Below are positions 54,570 through 63,621 of a DNA stretch of 64,000 nt, one piece after another. Origin of the DNA: Lacrimispora defluvii (GTDB taxonomy: Bacteria; Bacillota; Clostridia; Lachnospirales; Lachnospiraceae). The translations under genes were made by a program, and so were the position numbers. The notes below the pieces were generated by a model. That model was not told the DNA's origin. It saw only the letters and a list, made by a program, of their open reading frames with translations, and searched no databases. Positions within the stretch are counted from its first letter, which is position 1. Each line of letters begins with the position of its first letter. The stretch lies in contig JAAOXG010000013.1 of assembly GCA_013036995.1 (NCBI GenBank), forward strand, positions 1 to 64,000. Reading direction: 5' to 3'.

Positions 54570-55679
54570 CTATTCATATTTATTGATAATTTCTTCCATC
54601 TCCAACCACTTCTTCTCCATATCCGCTACCAGAGCAAACTGGGTTCTGGCACGGTCTAAATTGTGGTTATCCCTGTTGGTGTGGAAATAAATATCTCCCT
54701 GAAGGTAATCGGTTAAAAAACGCATACCGCACTCATAAGTCATTAATTTGGCCCCCATAGGCAGCATTGTTCTTTCCTCTGCCGTCAATACCCCTTTGCA
54801 GCCTTCCAAATAGCCTTTCGTATAGATTTCAAACAATTCCAGGGATAAGGAGGCCTTGCTGGAATCTGGATCATCCTCTTCGGCTGTATTGGCTCCAAAC
54901 CGGATGGCATCCCCGAAATCAAAGATAGAGAGACCCGGCATAATGGTGTCTAAATCAATAACACACAAGGCCTCTCCAGTATGGTCATCGATCAAGATAT
55001 TGTTGAGTTTGGTGTCATTGTGGGTCACACGGAGCGGCAGCCTGCCTTCTCGTAACAGTTTCATTGCAGTATCTGCCTCTTTCTCCCTGTCCAGCACAAA
55101 AGCTATCTCTTTCTCAACCACATCTGCCCGGCTGCAGACATCCGCTTTGACCGCTTCTTTAAAAGCTTGCAGGCGAACCGGCGTATTGTGAAAATTTAAG
55201 ATAGTTTCTGTCAGTTCTCCGGCGGGGTATTCTCCCAGCCTGCGCAGGAAACGACCAAAGGCTCTTCCGCTCTGGTAAAAGTCTTCCGGATTTCTCACCT
55301 TATCGTAGGTGGTGGCCCCCTCGATAAAAAGGTACCCTCTCCAATAGTTTCCGTCGCTGTCCTGACAGTAATCCTTTCCATCCCGCGCCTTAACAATATT
55401 TAACGTTTCCCGGTCCGGATCCCCAGCCTGAGCAATAATCGCTTCACGAAGAAACGAGGTGACACCGGAGATATTTTTCATAAGAGAGACCGGATCCTTA
55501 AATACCTCATGGTTGATTCTCTGAATGATGTAAGGCTTCATGTCTTCCCTGTCCACACAGATCAGGCGAAACGTATCGTTAATATGACCATTTCCATAGC
55601 GTTCACATGAAACCATTTCTCCCTCAAAGGCCAGCAGACCAATGGCCTCCCCAATTTTTTTACATTGTGCATCTCCCAT
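54570..55679 (-). CDS. N-acetylhexosamine 1-kinase-like phosphotransferase
   Basis: This 369-residue APH-fold kinase resembles NahK, which phosphorylates GlcNAc/GalNAc at C1 in the lacto-N-biose/galacto-N-biose pathway. NGHINDTF, YIIQRINHEVFKDP, the catalytic HNDTKLNNIL and the metal-binding VIDLDTIMPGLSIFDFGDAIR region are present. GGGAGGAAC precedes the chosen ATG, which shares one base with the stop of the remnant upstream. A nucleotidyltransferase normally acts next in the pathway; here that gene is an internally deleted relic. Confidence 0.85.
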   Translation of the reverse strand: MGDAQCKKIGEAIGLLAFEGEMVSCERYGNGHINDTFRLICVDREDMKPYIIQRINHEVFKDPVSLMKNISGVTSFLREAIIAQAGDPDRETLNIVKARDGKDYCQDSDGNYWRGYLFIEGATTYDKVRNPEDFYQSGRAFGRFLRRLGEYPAGELTETILNFHNTPVRLQAFKEAVKADVCSRADVVEKEIAFVLDREKEADTAMKLLREGRLPLRVTHNDTKLNNILIDDHTGEALCVIDLDTIMPGLSIFDFGDAIRFGANTAEEDDPDSSKASLSLELFEIYTKGYLEGCKGVLTAEERTMLPMGAKLMTYECGMRFLTDYLQGDIYFHTNRDNHNLDRARTQFALVADMEKKWLEMEEIINKYE

Positions 55680-55855
55680 TACTGTTCCTCCCACAATCTT
55701 TCCGGATAAATACCGGCTTTCTTAAGTTCCCTGATGGCATTCACCACCGTTTCCTTATCTTCTTTGTACGTGACACCGTACCAACGGTCCACGTGGCTGC
55801 CCATGCCTGCAGCCATAATCACCAGTACCGGTTTTCCGTTCATTGCTGTTACCAT
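55679..55855 (-). pseudogene. Nucleotidyltransferase with a large in-frame internal deletion
   Basis: An open frame of 58 codons begins GKPVLVIMAAGMGS, the nucleotide-binding start of sugar-phosphate nucleotidyltransferases, and jumps directly to WYGVTYKEDKETVV and AGIYPERLWEEQ, which resembles the C-terminal end of the same family. The roughly 230-250 residues that normally lie between are absent, with the frame kept. It cannot be catalytic as it lacks the substrate domain. Stop and kinase start overlap (TAATG), so it may still serve for translational coupling. Confidence 0.75.
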
Positions 55856-56007
55856 CAGAAACTTACTATCCTCAGTATAATGAATATGCTCATAAAAATA
55901 TTTGCACGATCTATTATTTTATTTACACAATCTTACTCTTCTTTTATTATTACATGAGAATATGGTATACTAATTATAGGAACAAACCTCAAAAGAAAGG
56001 ATAACCC

Positions 56008-56904
56008 ATGGCCTATAAAAGCACTTCACTCCGTCCCTCAGCCGTCATTAAAAAAATTATAACCGTTCACTATTTCGAATACATGAGTGATTTTACCTTT
56101 CCCGGTGAAAGCCATAACTTCTGGGAATTTGTCTGCGTTGACAAGGGTGTCATTGACGTGGTGGCAGACGGGAAACAGATCCCTTTAAAGCGTGGAAACA
56201 TCATCTTCCACAGTCCAGGGGAATTCCATAACATACTAACCAACGGAACGATTGCCCCCAACCTGGTGGTAGTGGGATTTGAATGCAATTCTCCCTGCAT
56301 GAAAGCATTTAAAGGAAAAGTTTTGTCCGTTCAGGAAACGGAAGCAGCTCTGCTGGCCCAGATCATCATAGAAGCCCGGAACGCATTTGCCGGAAGGCTT
56401 GACGATCCTTACCAGGAAGAACTGGTCAGACGGCAGCCCGTCGCTTCTTTTGGCGCGGAACAGCTCATTGGCAATTATCTGGAAGAGCTGATCATACACC
56501 TCTATCGTAAGTACAATTCCAATGTGGAGCAGATTCTCACGGATCGCCCGGCAGAGAGCCGAATCCATGGAGATATCCATAACCGGATCGTCCGATACAT
56601 GGAAGAACACCTAAGAGAGCATCTCACCATTGAATCCATCTGCCGTGACAATTTAATCGGGCGATCCCAGCTTCAGAAAATATTCCGGGAAGCCCACAGC
56701 TGTGGTGTCATCGATTTTTTTATAAACAAGAAAACGGAAGCGGCTAAACAATTAATCCGCAATAACCAGATGAACTTTACGGAAATTTCAGACTGCCTGG
56801 GTTATAGCTCCATCCACTACTTTACCAGGCAATTCAAAAAAATTACCGGAATGACTCCCACCGAATACGCCTCCTCCATACGTTCTCTCTCAGAAAAGGC
56901 ATAG
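56008..56904 (+). CDS. AraC-family regulator with cupin domain
   Basis: This 298-residue protein has an N-terminal cupin-like sensor (about 15-110, HSPGEFHNI) and a C-terminal pair of AraC helix-turn-helices (LTIESICRDNLIGRSQLQKIF, FTEISDCLGYSSIHYFTRQF). AGAAAGGATAA precedes the ATG. It is divergent from the nucleotidyltransferase-remnant/kinase unit and probably regulates amino-sugar use. Confidence 0.87.
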   Translation: MAYKSTSLRPSAVIKKIITVHYFEYMSDFTFPGESHNFWEFVCVDKGVIDVVADGKQIPLKRGNIIFHSPGEFHNILTNGTIAPNLVVVGFECNSPCMKAFKGKVLSVQETEAALLAQIIIEARNAFAGRLDDPYQEELVRRQPVASFGAEQLIGNYLEELIIHLYRKYNSNVEQILTDRPAESRIHGDIHNRIVRYMEEHLREHLTIESICRDNLIGRSQLQKIFREAHSCGVIDFFINKKTEAAKQLIRNNQMNFTEISDCLGYSSIHYFTRQFKKITGMTPTEYASSIRSLSEKA

Positions 56905-56984
56905 AGATATGGAAGCAGGTATAATTTAAGCCACAGGCATTCATGCCTGTGGCTTATAATTTCAGTTACAATTGCTTACATCTT

Positions 56985-59114
56985 TTAATATTTATTTCCA
57001 TCCTCCATTTTATACTGGCTTGATTGTATCGTATTATTCTGTGTCCTTACAGACTTATTTAAATGAATGCTGACATCGTTTCGGATTTGAAATTGTTCCA
57101 CGTTCTGCTTCAACAAATCAGCCTGACCACTAAGCTCCTCACTTGCTGCCGCACTTTCTTCCGCAGTTGCACTATTGCTTTGAATAACAGCAGAAATTTG
57201 TTCCACCCCTATTAATATCTGAGACACTGCATCAGATTGTTCTTTCGAAGTATGAGCAATATCATTAACAAACTCTCGCACCTGTTCTGATCCTGCCACA
57301 ACATTTACCATTGACTGTGCAGTAATGTCAACAATTTCAGATCCCCGTTCAACCGCTTGTACTGTTTCTTCAATGAGCATAGTAGTATTTTTCGCCGCAT
57401 CTGCTGATTTCTGAGCCAGATTCCGGACTTCATCCGCAACAACAGCAAATCCTTTTCCAGCAGAACCTGCTCTCGCCGCTTCAACAGCTGCATTTAGTGC
57501 CAAAATATTCGTTTGGAATGCAATATCTTCAATCGTTTTAATAATTTTACTGATTTCTGCTGATTTTGCATTGATATTGTTCATAGCCAATTTCATTTCC
57601 TGCATTTGACTATTACTATTGGTAACTTCTTCAGAAGTAGACACAACTTCTCTGTTCGCCAAATCAGCATTATTCGCAGTATTCTTTATTTGCTGTGAAA
57701 TATCAGCTATCATTGCTGAAAATTCCTCAATGCTGCTTGCTTGCTCCGTTGTTCCCTGAGCAAGTGATTGCGCTCCCGAAGATACCTGATTGGCAGCCAT
57801 TGCAATTTGTTCTGATGATGTTTTAACATGTTCAATTGTCAGGGAAAGATTCTCTGAAATATTGAGAAGAGAATCCTTAATTTTTGAAAACTCTCCTATA
57901 TATTCCTGTTTCAATTCGAAGCATAAATTCCCCTCTGCAATTTGATTTAGAATATGTGCTATCTCTTGAATATACTCTTTATAATCAACTAAAGTTATGC
58001 CTATCCGTTTAAATGAATCAATCAGTTCACCTACTTCGCCACTTGCCTTTGTTTGTAATTGCACATAAAAATCCCCTCCGGCTATTTTATTGGCAGCTTC
58101 GGATACCTCCTTTATTGGTTTTGAGATTTTCAGGCTTGTAAATATGCCAAACAAAATAGCTAAGAAAGACACTATAGAAATAATCATCATTTCTAACTTA
58201 ATTAATTTTGTAATGGGGCTAAGGATTTCAGCCTTATCCAAAAGCGCTACATATCGCCAATCTGTCTTTTCACTTTTTATAGACTTGATTAAATACGCTT
58301 TATTATCCACTTTTACTTCATTAAAATCCGCACCTGCTAAAATAAGATTACTTAATTCACCGCCATATGTATCTGATACATTTTTAAAGTTATTATCACT
58401 GTTACTTGGATCTGCAATAATTGTTCCGCTATCATCAACAATGATAAAATGTCCTTTTGTATCTTTCCCTGCCTTGTCAACCATCTCTGTAATCTTATCT
58501 AAACTCATATCCAATGCAACAACGCCGATTACTTTTCCACTGGCATCTTTCAAAGCTTGAGAAGCACCTAAAATAACAATATTATCCGTTGCAAAGTAGT
58601 AAGGATCTCCTAATACTGCTTTATCGGGATTATTAATGGCAATCGGGTACCATGGTCTCTGCCGTGGGTCAAAAGGGCCTTCCATATTTCCTTCTGGATA
58701 TTGAACATATCCTCCCGATTCCACACCCATATATACATATTGATAATTCGGATGTGTTTCTCCAAATTCTTTAAATCTCTGGAAAATCTCCTGTTCCACT
58801 TTTCCATTTTTACTAGGGGTCATTTGGGTTTTTCCATTGTTATTTACATAACTTGTCAAAGATCCGTCTGCCTGTTTTATTATGGCTTCATTTGCAAAAC
58901 CGCTTGTATTATTCATTAATTCTTCAATGATTGAATCAATATTACTATTAAACATCTCAAGCTGTGTATTGGATGCTCTCTCTTGTTCAGACATTATACT
59001 TTTACTGGTAAAATTTATAAATATTGCAGAAACTAAGATTAATGGACACAATGAAAATAATAAAATAATTATACTAAGCTTTACCTTCAAACTGAAGTTC
59101 ATTTTTTTCATCAT
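56985..59114 (-). CDS. Methyl-accepting chemotaxis protein
   Basis: This 709-residue chemoreceptor has a membrane segment at about 12-32, a dCACHE ligand domain (about 35-290: [26 protein letters not shown]), a second segment near 305-325, HAMP (about 328-380), and a cytoplasmic signalling domain with the hairpin tip [22 protein letters not shown] region. The RQRPWY and VVALDMS motifs suggest an amino-acid or small organic ligand. AAAGGA lies nine bases before the chosen ATG. It is a single gene. Confidence 0.92.
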   Translation of the reverse strand: MMKKMNFSLKVKLSIIILLFSLCPLILVSAIFINFTSKSIMSEQERASNTQLEMFNSNIDSIIEELMNNTSGFANEAIIKQADGSLTSYVNNNGKTQMTPSKNGKVEQEIFQRFKEFGETHPNYQYVYMGVESGGYVQYPEGNMEGPFDPRQRPWYPIAINNPDKAVLGDPYYFATDNIVILGASQALKDASGKVIGVVALDMSLDKITEMVDKAGKDTKGHFIIVDDSGTIIADPSNSDNNFKNVSDTYGGELSNLILAGADFNEVKVDNKAYLIKSIKSEKTDWRYVALLDKAEILSPITKLIKLEMMIISIVSFLAILFGIFTSLKISKPIKEVSEAANKIAGGDFYVQLQTKASGEVGELIDSFKRIGITLVDYKEYIQEIAHILNQIAEGNLCFELKQEYIGEFSKIKDSLLNISENLSLTIEHVKTSSEQIAMAANQVSSGAQSLAQGTTEQASSIEEFSAMIADISQQIKNTANNADLANREVVSTSEEVTNSNSQMQEMKLAMNNINAKSAEISKIIKTIEDIAFQTNILALNAAVEAARAGSAGKGFAVVADEVRNLAQKSADAAKNTTMLIEETVQAVERGSEIVDITAQSMVNVVAGSEQVREFVNDIAHTSKEQSDAVSQILIGVEQISAVIQSNSATAEESAAASEELSGQADLLKQNVEQFQIRNDVSIHLNKSVRTQNNTIQSSQYKMEDGNKY

Positions 59115-59565
59115 TATAATCATTCCTTTCAATAAAGTAAGTGTTCAATATCTCATAATAAATTTATCTTTGGTATTTTGCTGAATAATTCAATCCATAA
59201 CACATGCTTTACAAATTAAATTATCGCTCTATTTCTGTTAACTTTTCTCTTCCTGAATTTGTATGTATTAAACCTCCTCTTTGATTTTTAAAGGAAGAGA
59301 GAAGAATAACAAACCTGGTATGAATAAAACTTATGCTAAAAATTCAAGTTGCTTCATTTTTTACAAATCGGTGCAATTATCAACAAAAATCTACAATTAT
59401 CTACAATTCCATTATATTGTATTTGTAAAAATTATGCAACAAATTCTTATAACGTTTGGCAATTATTGAATTTTAACTCATTTTTTCCTCAATCTTCCAA
59501 ATTTTTTTCCACTCACTCTGACTTTTCACTCCGGAAAATGCCCTTGTTATCTACAAGCAGAGCAA
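59115..59565. other. 450-base AT-rich region before the chemoreceptor gene
   Basis: I see no supported gene here. The minus strand has AAAA (59246-59243) and AGCGATAA (59228-59221) spaced 14 bases apart, a loose match to the motility sigma-factor promoter, in the right place for the chemoreceptor. The remainder shows only AT-rich sequence and a short CTACAATT repeat near 59390-59410. Confidence 0.3.
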
Positions 59566-59602
59566 AAAAAGGTACATTTCCAAAATGAAAATGTACCTTT
59601 TT
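59566..59602. terminator. Bidirectional terminator
   Basis: AAAAAGGTACATTT (59566-59579) and its exact complement (59589-59602) form a 14-bp stem with a 9-base loop, A-rich on one side and T-rich on the other. It lies about 85 bases after the leftward oxidoreductase gene. Confidence 0.85.
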
Positions 59603-59686
59603 CCCTTTAGTTTCACGCTTTATTCCCACTCACAGGTAATTGTAGTGTTTACTACGATTACTACTGATTGCGCTTTCCGTCTGGAC

Positions 59687-60751
59687 TTAATTCCATGGTT
59701 GAACTTCTGTTTTTATGGCTGCATGCGGCTGCTTTAGAGCTTCCTGCATCAATAAGAAAAAGTAGTTATCCTGGCAGCCCTCTGCAAAGGAATAGAAGCT
59801 GTTACCAGTCAATAGGTATTCCTTCATTCCAAGGAGACAGCGTAACATGGCAACCTCATCATCCGTAAGCCGTTCCCCTGCAAAAGGATTACTATAGAGA
59901 CATTCCCCCCCAAGATTAATGGAATAAGTTGATAATGTATTAATGTCCTGGGTAATCTGAAAGGTTTGAACTAACGGCTGGTTATCTTTGGTCAGGCTGC
60001 GTACAATATCATCATCCATTTCACCACGTACCCCTTGTATATTTAGATGACGGGTTCGTATTTTAGAACGGTATTGTACATTAGACGCGAAATCATAAAA
60101 AGCTACTTTTCCGCTTTCAAATTCAATGGTATATCTTGACCGGTCAGCAAGGACGACCTTTCCATCCGTCTTAATTCCATCTCTGGAGTCGGTGACCGTC
60201 ACAGGAAATTGATAGTTTTTACCAATTATTTGAGCTTTTTCAAATCCAACTCCTAACAGTTTTCGAATTAAGCTGACTCCGTGATAGTCATGAGCCCAGG
60301 ATATGGATAAGTTATGAACCTCCCCTAATATTCCTTTTTTTATAGCCTTTAATTTCGCCTCATAAAGCGGCTGTAAAAAATACTGTTCCGCAATCTGAAT
60401 CCTGGCATCTTGTTTGATAGAAGTGTCCCACAGGGTATGAAGGTCATTTAAGTTCATGGCGGGCGGTGTCTCCACTAACATTGGAATGCCATAAGGGATT
60501 AACTGTTTTATCATCTCAGGATTTCCATCCCTTCCAATGGCTATCACCACAAAATCAGGATTCGCAGATAAGCATTCCTTTATGGTCAAAGCTGTTGGAA
60601 CGGAATGGGTTTGGGAAAATTCAGCTGCTTTCTCTTTATTTCGAAAGAAAACAGATGTTACTTCAAATTTTGCAGATAAAACAAGACCTATTCTTAAAAA
60701 AGCCATTGCCCGGAATCCATTTCCTATTATAGCATATCTAATTTTAGTCAT
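59687..60751 (-). CDS. Gfo/Idh/MocA-family oxidoreductase
   Basis: This 354-residue NAD(P)-dependent sugar-type dehydrogenase has a Rossmann start IRYAIIGNGFRAMAF and a C-terminal alpha/beta sheet domain. The conserved EKP motif is ETP here (MLVETPP), losing the usual Lys, and HDYHGVSLIRKLLG carries candidate catalytic His residues. A changed EKP Lys raises doubt about the standard reaction. AAGGAGG precedes the ATG. No sugar transporter adjoins it. Confidence 0.83.
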   Translation of the reverse strand: MTKIRYAIIGNGFRAMAFLRIGLVLSAKFEVTSVFFRNKEKAAEFSQTHSVPTALTIKECLSANPDFVVIAIGRDGNPEMIKQLIPYGIPMLVETPPAMNLNDLHTLWDTSIKQDARIQIAEQYFLQPLYEAKLKAIKKGILGEVHNLSISWAHDYHGVSLIRKLLGVGFEKAQIIGKNYQFPVTVTDSRDGIKTDGKVVLADRSRYTIEFESGKVAFYDFASNVQYRSKIRTRHLNIQGVRGEMDDDIVRSLTKDNQPLVQTFQITQDINTLSTYSINLGGECLYSNPFAGERLTDDEVAMLRCLLGMKEYLLTGNSFYSFAEGCQDNYFFLLMQEALKQPHAAIKTEVQPWN

Positions 60752-60862
60752 GGGGCCCTCCTTAGATTATTAAATAACAAAACTGCAATAAGCCTGGGAC
60801 TGAAATTCATTATTTATTTTATGATATATTGTAAAATATTCAATAATAAAAAACAATGCATT

Positions 60863-61795
60863 TTAAACAAACTTTACGTTTGTGAGCTTTTCCGATACTT
60901 CCCAAAGCTTTGAAGCAACTGCAGCATCCTTTGCCTGTGGTGCAATTTTAGCTACTGTTGGGTACCCTCTCATCTCATTCATTCTGGAAGGGCCATAATA
61001 TGCTCCGCCTTTTGCTTCATTTGCGGTTGCCGCATAAAGTGAAGGCCACGCTCCATGAGCTGCCGCTTGAAATAAGATCGGTCCAAATAGCCTCCGAACG
61101 ATACCCGCGGGGCTATTCTTTCCGGCCCCATTCGGGATCAATTCTGTTCTTGATATCCCCGGATGTGCACCCATGCTGCTAATTCCCCAGCCGGCTGCAT
61201 CACTTCGCCGTTGTAGTTCAAATGCAAACATTAAGCACGCGAGCTTTGACTGTGAATAGCTTACCATTGGTTTGTAATTAAGCTCCGATTGTAAATCATC
61301 AAAGTTTATAGCTCCCTGGAGATGAGCTAAACTACTCAAAGTGACCACACGAGGCTTGTTTCCTTTCTGTAAAAGAGGAAGCAACTGTGCTGTTAACGCA
61401 AAATGTCCAAGATAATTTGTTCCCATTTGAAGCTCAAATCCATCAATTGTAATCTTACGCAGAGGTGGATTCATTACTGCTGCATTGTTGATTAATATAT
61501 CCAGACTTTTGCGTTGTGCCCTTATCCGTTCGCCAAATGCTTCTATTGATGCCAGATCCGCCAAATCCAGTTTTTCAAAACATATATTTCCAGCTGGAAT
61601 CAATTTTTTAATTTTTTTAATGGCCTCGGCACCTTTATCACTATTTCGGCCCGCCATTATAACTTCGGCTCCCGCCCTAGTCATCGCCAATGCTGTTTCG
61701 TATCCAATTCCACCGGTTCCTGTAATAACAACCGAACGGCCTTTTTGTGAGGGTATATCTGCTATGCTCCAATTACTCTTTATATTTTCTTTCAT
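60863..61795 (-). CDS. Short-chain dehydrogenase/reductase
   Basis: This 310-residue classical SDR, like retinol-dehydrogenase or protochlorophyllide-reductase-type homologues, has TGTGGIGYETA (cofactor loop), NNAAVMNPP, the catalytic YSQSKLA (Tyr-x3-Lys) and HPGISRTEL. An Arg in AGRNSDK suggests NADPH. AAGGAG nine bases before the ATG sets the start. It is divergent from a MerR gene and its promoter has a 19-base spacer, so that MerR protein likely activates it. Confidence 0.88.
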   Translation of the reverse strand: MKENIKSNWSIADIPSQKGRSVVITGTGGIGYETALAMTRAGAEVIMAGRNSDKGAEAIKKIKKLIPAGNICFEKLDLADLASIEAFGERIRAQRKSLDILINNAAVMNPPLRKITIDGFELQMGTNYLGHFALTAQLLPLLQKGNKPRVVTLSSLAHLQGAINFDDLQSELNYKPMVSYSQSKLACLMFAFELQRRSDAAGWGISSMGAHPGISRTELIPNGAGKNSPAGIVRRLFGPILFQAAAHGAWPSLYAATANEAKGGAYYGPSRMNEMRGYPTVAKIAPQAKDAAVASKLWEVSEKLTNVKFV

Positions 61796-61853
61796 CACTA
61801 ACACTCCTTTTATTTTATAGTTTTTTTAGCTCCTGCGTAATGCCGCAGTTTCA

Positions 61854-61895
61854 CTAAAGAAAAGTGTTCCTCGGTGATCCGTATATGTTTATCAT
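61854..61895 (-). pseudogene. Possible 13-codon remnant in the SDR leader
   Basis: GGGAGG stands before an ATG opening MINIYGSPRNTFL and then a stop. INIYGSPRN resembles the start of flavodoxin-like NADPH-FMN reductases (GSPRKxxNT). It may be a relic or simply a short leader ORF in the 190-base SDR leader. Confidence 0.3.
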
Positions 61896-61989
61896 CTATA
61901 ACCTCCCATCAAATATACACGGTTAAACTTTAAATTTCCTTCCCAGGTAATTTCTAGTCTTGAAAGTTTTTAGATTGTACTTTATACTT

Positions 61990-62020
61990 ATAGTACCAGT
62001 TGGAGTTCTATCGAAGTCAA
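61990..62020 (-). promoter_or_regulatory. MerR-type promoter of the SDR gene
   Basis: On the minus strand TTGACT (62020-62015) and TACTAT (61995-61990) are 19 bases apart, the spacing typical of promoters activated by MerR proteins. The divergent merR gene starts at 62057. Confidence 0.75.
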
Positions 62021-62056
62021 GCATATTTAAAATTATTTTCACAGGAGATTTTAGCC

Positions 62057-62500
62057 GTGTATACTATTAATGAAGTTGCAAAAATTTGCGATATTTCCGT
62101 TTATACGATCCGCTTTTATGATAAAGAAGGACTTCTTCCCTTTGTCACCCGTAACAGCACTGGAAACCGACAGTTTAGTGAAGGAGACCTTGATATGGTA
62201 AAACTGATTTGCTGCCTTAAAAATACAGGAATGCAAGTCAAGGAAATTAAGCAATATATCGATTTATGCATGCAGGGCGAAGGAACCGCCCCAGAACGAA
62301 GACAGATAATGGTTAATCACCGTAAGTCAATCCTCAGGCAGATAGATGATATGAAAAAGAATCTGACGATTGTTAATTTAAAAATAAGTTTTTATGATTC
62401 CTATATCGCTAATCCACAGGCCGGCTATGATCCATTAAAATATATGTTGGAGAATAAACAAAAGGATAATAATGACATAAATAAGCAATTTAATACTTAG
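62057..62500 (+). CDS. MerR-family regulator of the SDR gene
   Basis: This 147-residue MerR protein has VYTINEVAKICDISVYTIRFYDKEGLLP as the DNA-binding start, used only as a landmark for residues 1-28, and a C-terminal coiled coil with NLKISFYDSYI. It lacks the Cys set of metal sensors and resembles AdhR/NmlR-like aldehyde or electrophile sensors that pair with reductases. A GTG preceded by AGGAG is the likely start rather than an ATG 57 bases upstream. Its last codons lie in a palindrome. Confidence 0.85.
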   Translation: MYTINEVAKICDISVYTIRFYDKEGLLPFVTRNSTGNRQFSEGDLDMVKLICCLKNTGMQVKEIKQYIDLCMQGEGTAPERRQIMVNHRKSILRQIDDMKKNLTIVNLKISFYDSYIANPQAGYDPLKYMLENKQKDNNDINKQFNT

Positions 62501-62528
62501 AGTCGTGTCTAAGTATTAAATTGCTTAT
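62481..62528. terminator. 21-bp perfect inverted repeat overlapping the MerR gene end
   Basis: Arms 62481-62501 and 62508-62528 are exact complements with a 6-base loop; the left arm encodes the last residues and the stop. It is AT-rich and lacks a T-run, so termination is likely but not typical. Confidence 0.6.
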
Positions 62529-62628
62529 GTCGTATAAAAAGGGAGCCCGTCTTACACTAATCTGCAAGAAGGGCCTCAATGAATTAAATCGATTATGCAT
62601 TAACATACAAGCTTAAACTATTATGGTT

Positions 62629-63060
62629 CTACACACTGTGCGATTTTAAGTGACATTTTCCAGAGCATCCGGACTTATTGCTGATTTTGTAGTTGTATCT
62701 GCATATATGGCAAAGAGTTTCTATGCTGGTGATATGCTCCAGCGAGTTAGCATCGGTCTCGGCAATTTCAGGGGAGATACCGAGCACATCAACAAAAAAT
62801 GTTCGGATAATTTCGACCTTGTCCAGTGCCAGAACAGCCTGATACTCGCCTTCCTCTGTAAGGCATACCAGTCTGCTGGCATCACGAAATATCAGCTTCT
62901 CTTTTTCAAGTTTTTTCATTGCAACAAATGTGCTTGTCTTTGTAACACCAATTTCGGCTGCAATATCAATAATTCGCACACCCTCATCCCCACGGGAGGT
63001 AAGCGCATAAATAGCCTGAATGTAATTTTGCAGAGAAGCAGACAGTTTCTTATTATTCAA
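62629..63060 (-). CDS. DtxR-family iron-type repressor
   Basis: This 143-residue metal-dependent winged-helix repressor has IDIAAEIGVTKTSTFVAMKKLEKE at residues 30-53 as DNA-binding part and a dimerisation domain with HITSIETLCHICRYNY. The tail has Cys-rich GCSGKCHLKSH. No SH3-like third domain is present. The start is TTG with AAAGGAGG at good spacing. It is downstream of feoB and the FeoC-like gene, so it probably senses iron and may act on the siderophore operator at 42492. Confidence 0.87.
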   Translation of the reverse strand: MNNKKLSASLQNYIQAIYALTSRGDEGVRIIDIAAEIGVTKTSTFVAMKKLEKEKLIFRDASRLVCLTEEGEYQAVLALDKVEIIRTFFVDVLGISPEIAETDANSLEHITSIETLCHICRYNYKISNKSGCSGKCHLKSHSV

Positions 63061-63171
63061 TATAACCCCTCCTTTTTCAACCTTGCCGCAATGGCCAGCT
63101 CATCTCCGCAGCTTGAATTAACGCCTTATCAGCGGGTGAGCACAGTGATGACCGGAACCAATGCAATACCA

Positions 63172-63528
63172 TCAGCATCCAGAATGGAGGTCATGCGGGT
63201 GAACTTCCTTCACGTTAAATGAAATGTTCTGCTTATTCTGGTTTATGGTATCTGTCAAGGTCTTTAGGTACTGATTTCCACTCTTTGTAATCGTCAAGAT
63301 TTTTGCCCCTTTATCACGAAATCCACAGGAGCCGGAAAAACTGCAGCCATGACACGATTCTCCGCAGCTACCACCGCTTCCTGATGGGGTATATAAATAT
63401 TTCATCTGGCAAAGCTGCCGGATTGCCGCATCAATAACGCCGACATCCACATTTAGTTTTTCAGCTAAATCGCTATAGCTGATGATGGTTCCTTTGCTGA
63501 CCTCCAAAAGAATATTGTTCAGCAGCAT
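63172..63528 (-). CDS. FeoC-like winged-helix protein with Cys cluster
   Basis: This 118-residue protein has an N-terminal winged helix (SYSDLAEKLNVDVGVIDAAIRQL) and a Cys-rich loop SCGESCHGCSFSGSC, the arrangement of FeoC-type [Fe-S]-binding regulators of FeoB. The C-terminal 40 residues add a second beta/helix part and are longer than in enteric FeoC (about 80 residues). GGGAGGT precedes the ATG. It lies between feoB and the DtxR gene. Confidence 0.75.
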   Translation of the reverse strand: MLLNNILLEVSKGTIISYSDLAEKLNVDVGVIDAAIRQLCQMKYLYTPSGSGGSCGESCHGCSFSGSCGFRDKGAKILTITKSGNQYLKTLTDTINQNKQNISFNVKEVHPHDLHSGC

Positions 63529-63550
63529 AATTTCACCTCCCTATATAAGC

Positions 63551-63589
63551 AAAACGTACCGGCAAAGTAACCCTGTTACCGCCGGTACG
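63551..63589 (-). terminator. Terminator-like hairpin between feoB and the FeoC-like gene
   Basis: CGTACCGGC (63589-63581) pairs exactly with GCCGGTACG (63563-63555), with an inner GTAAC/GTTAC stem, and TTTT follows on the minus strand. It would reduce expression of the regulator genes relative to feoB. Confidence 0.7.
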
Positions 63590-63621
63590 CTTTCCAATCT
63601 TACTATTGTAAAAGACCGGCT

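Noticed and set aside
59281-59588. Small plus-strand open frames in the AT-rich gap
   Set aside because: Composition is like non-coding sequence, no ribosome sites are present, and one runs through the terminator hairpin.
63061-63171. A small Feo-type gene between the FeoC-like and DtxR genes
   Set aside because: Frames here are interrupted by stops and lack the Cys-rich or membrane features of known Feo accessory proteins.
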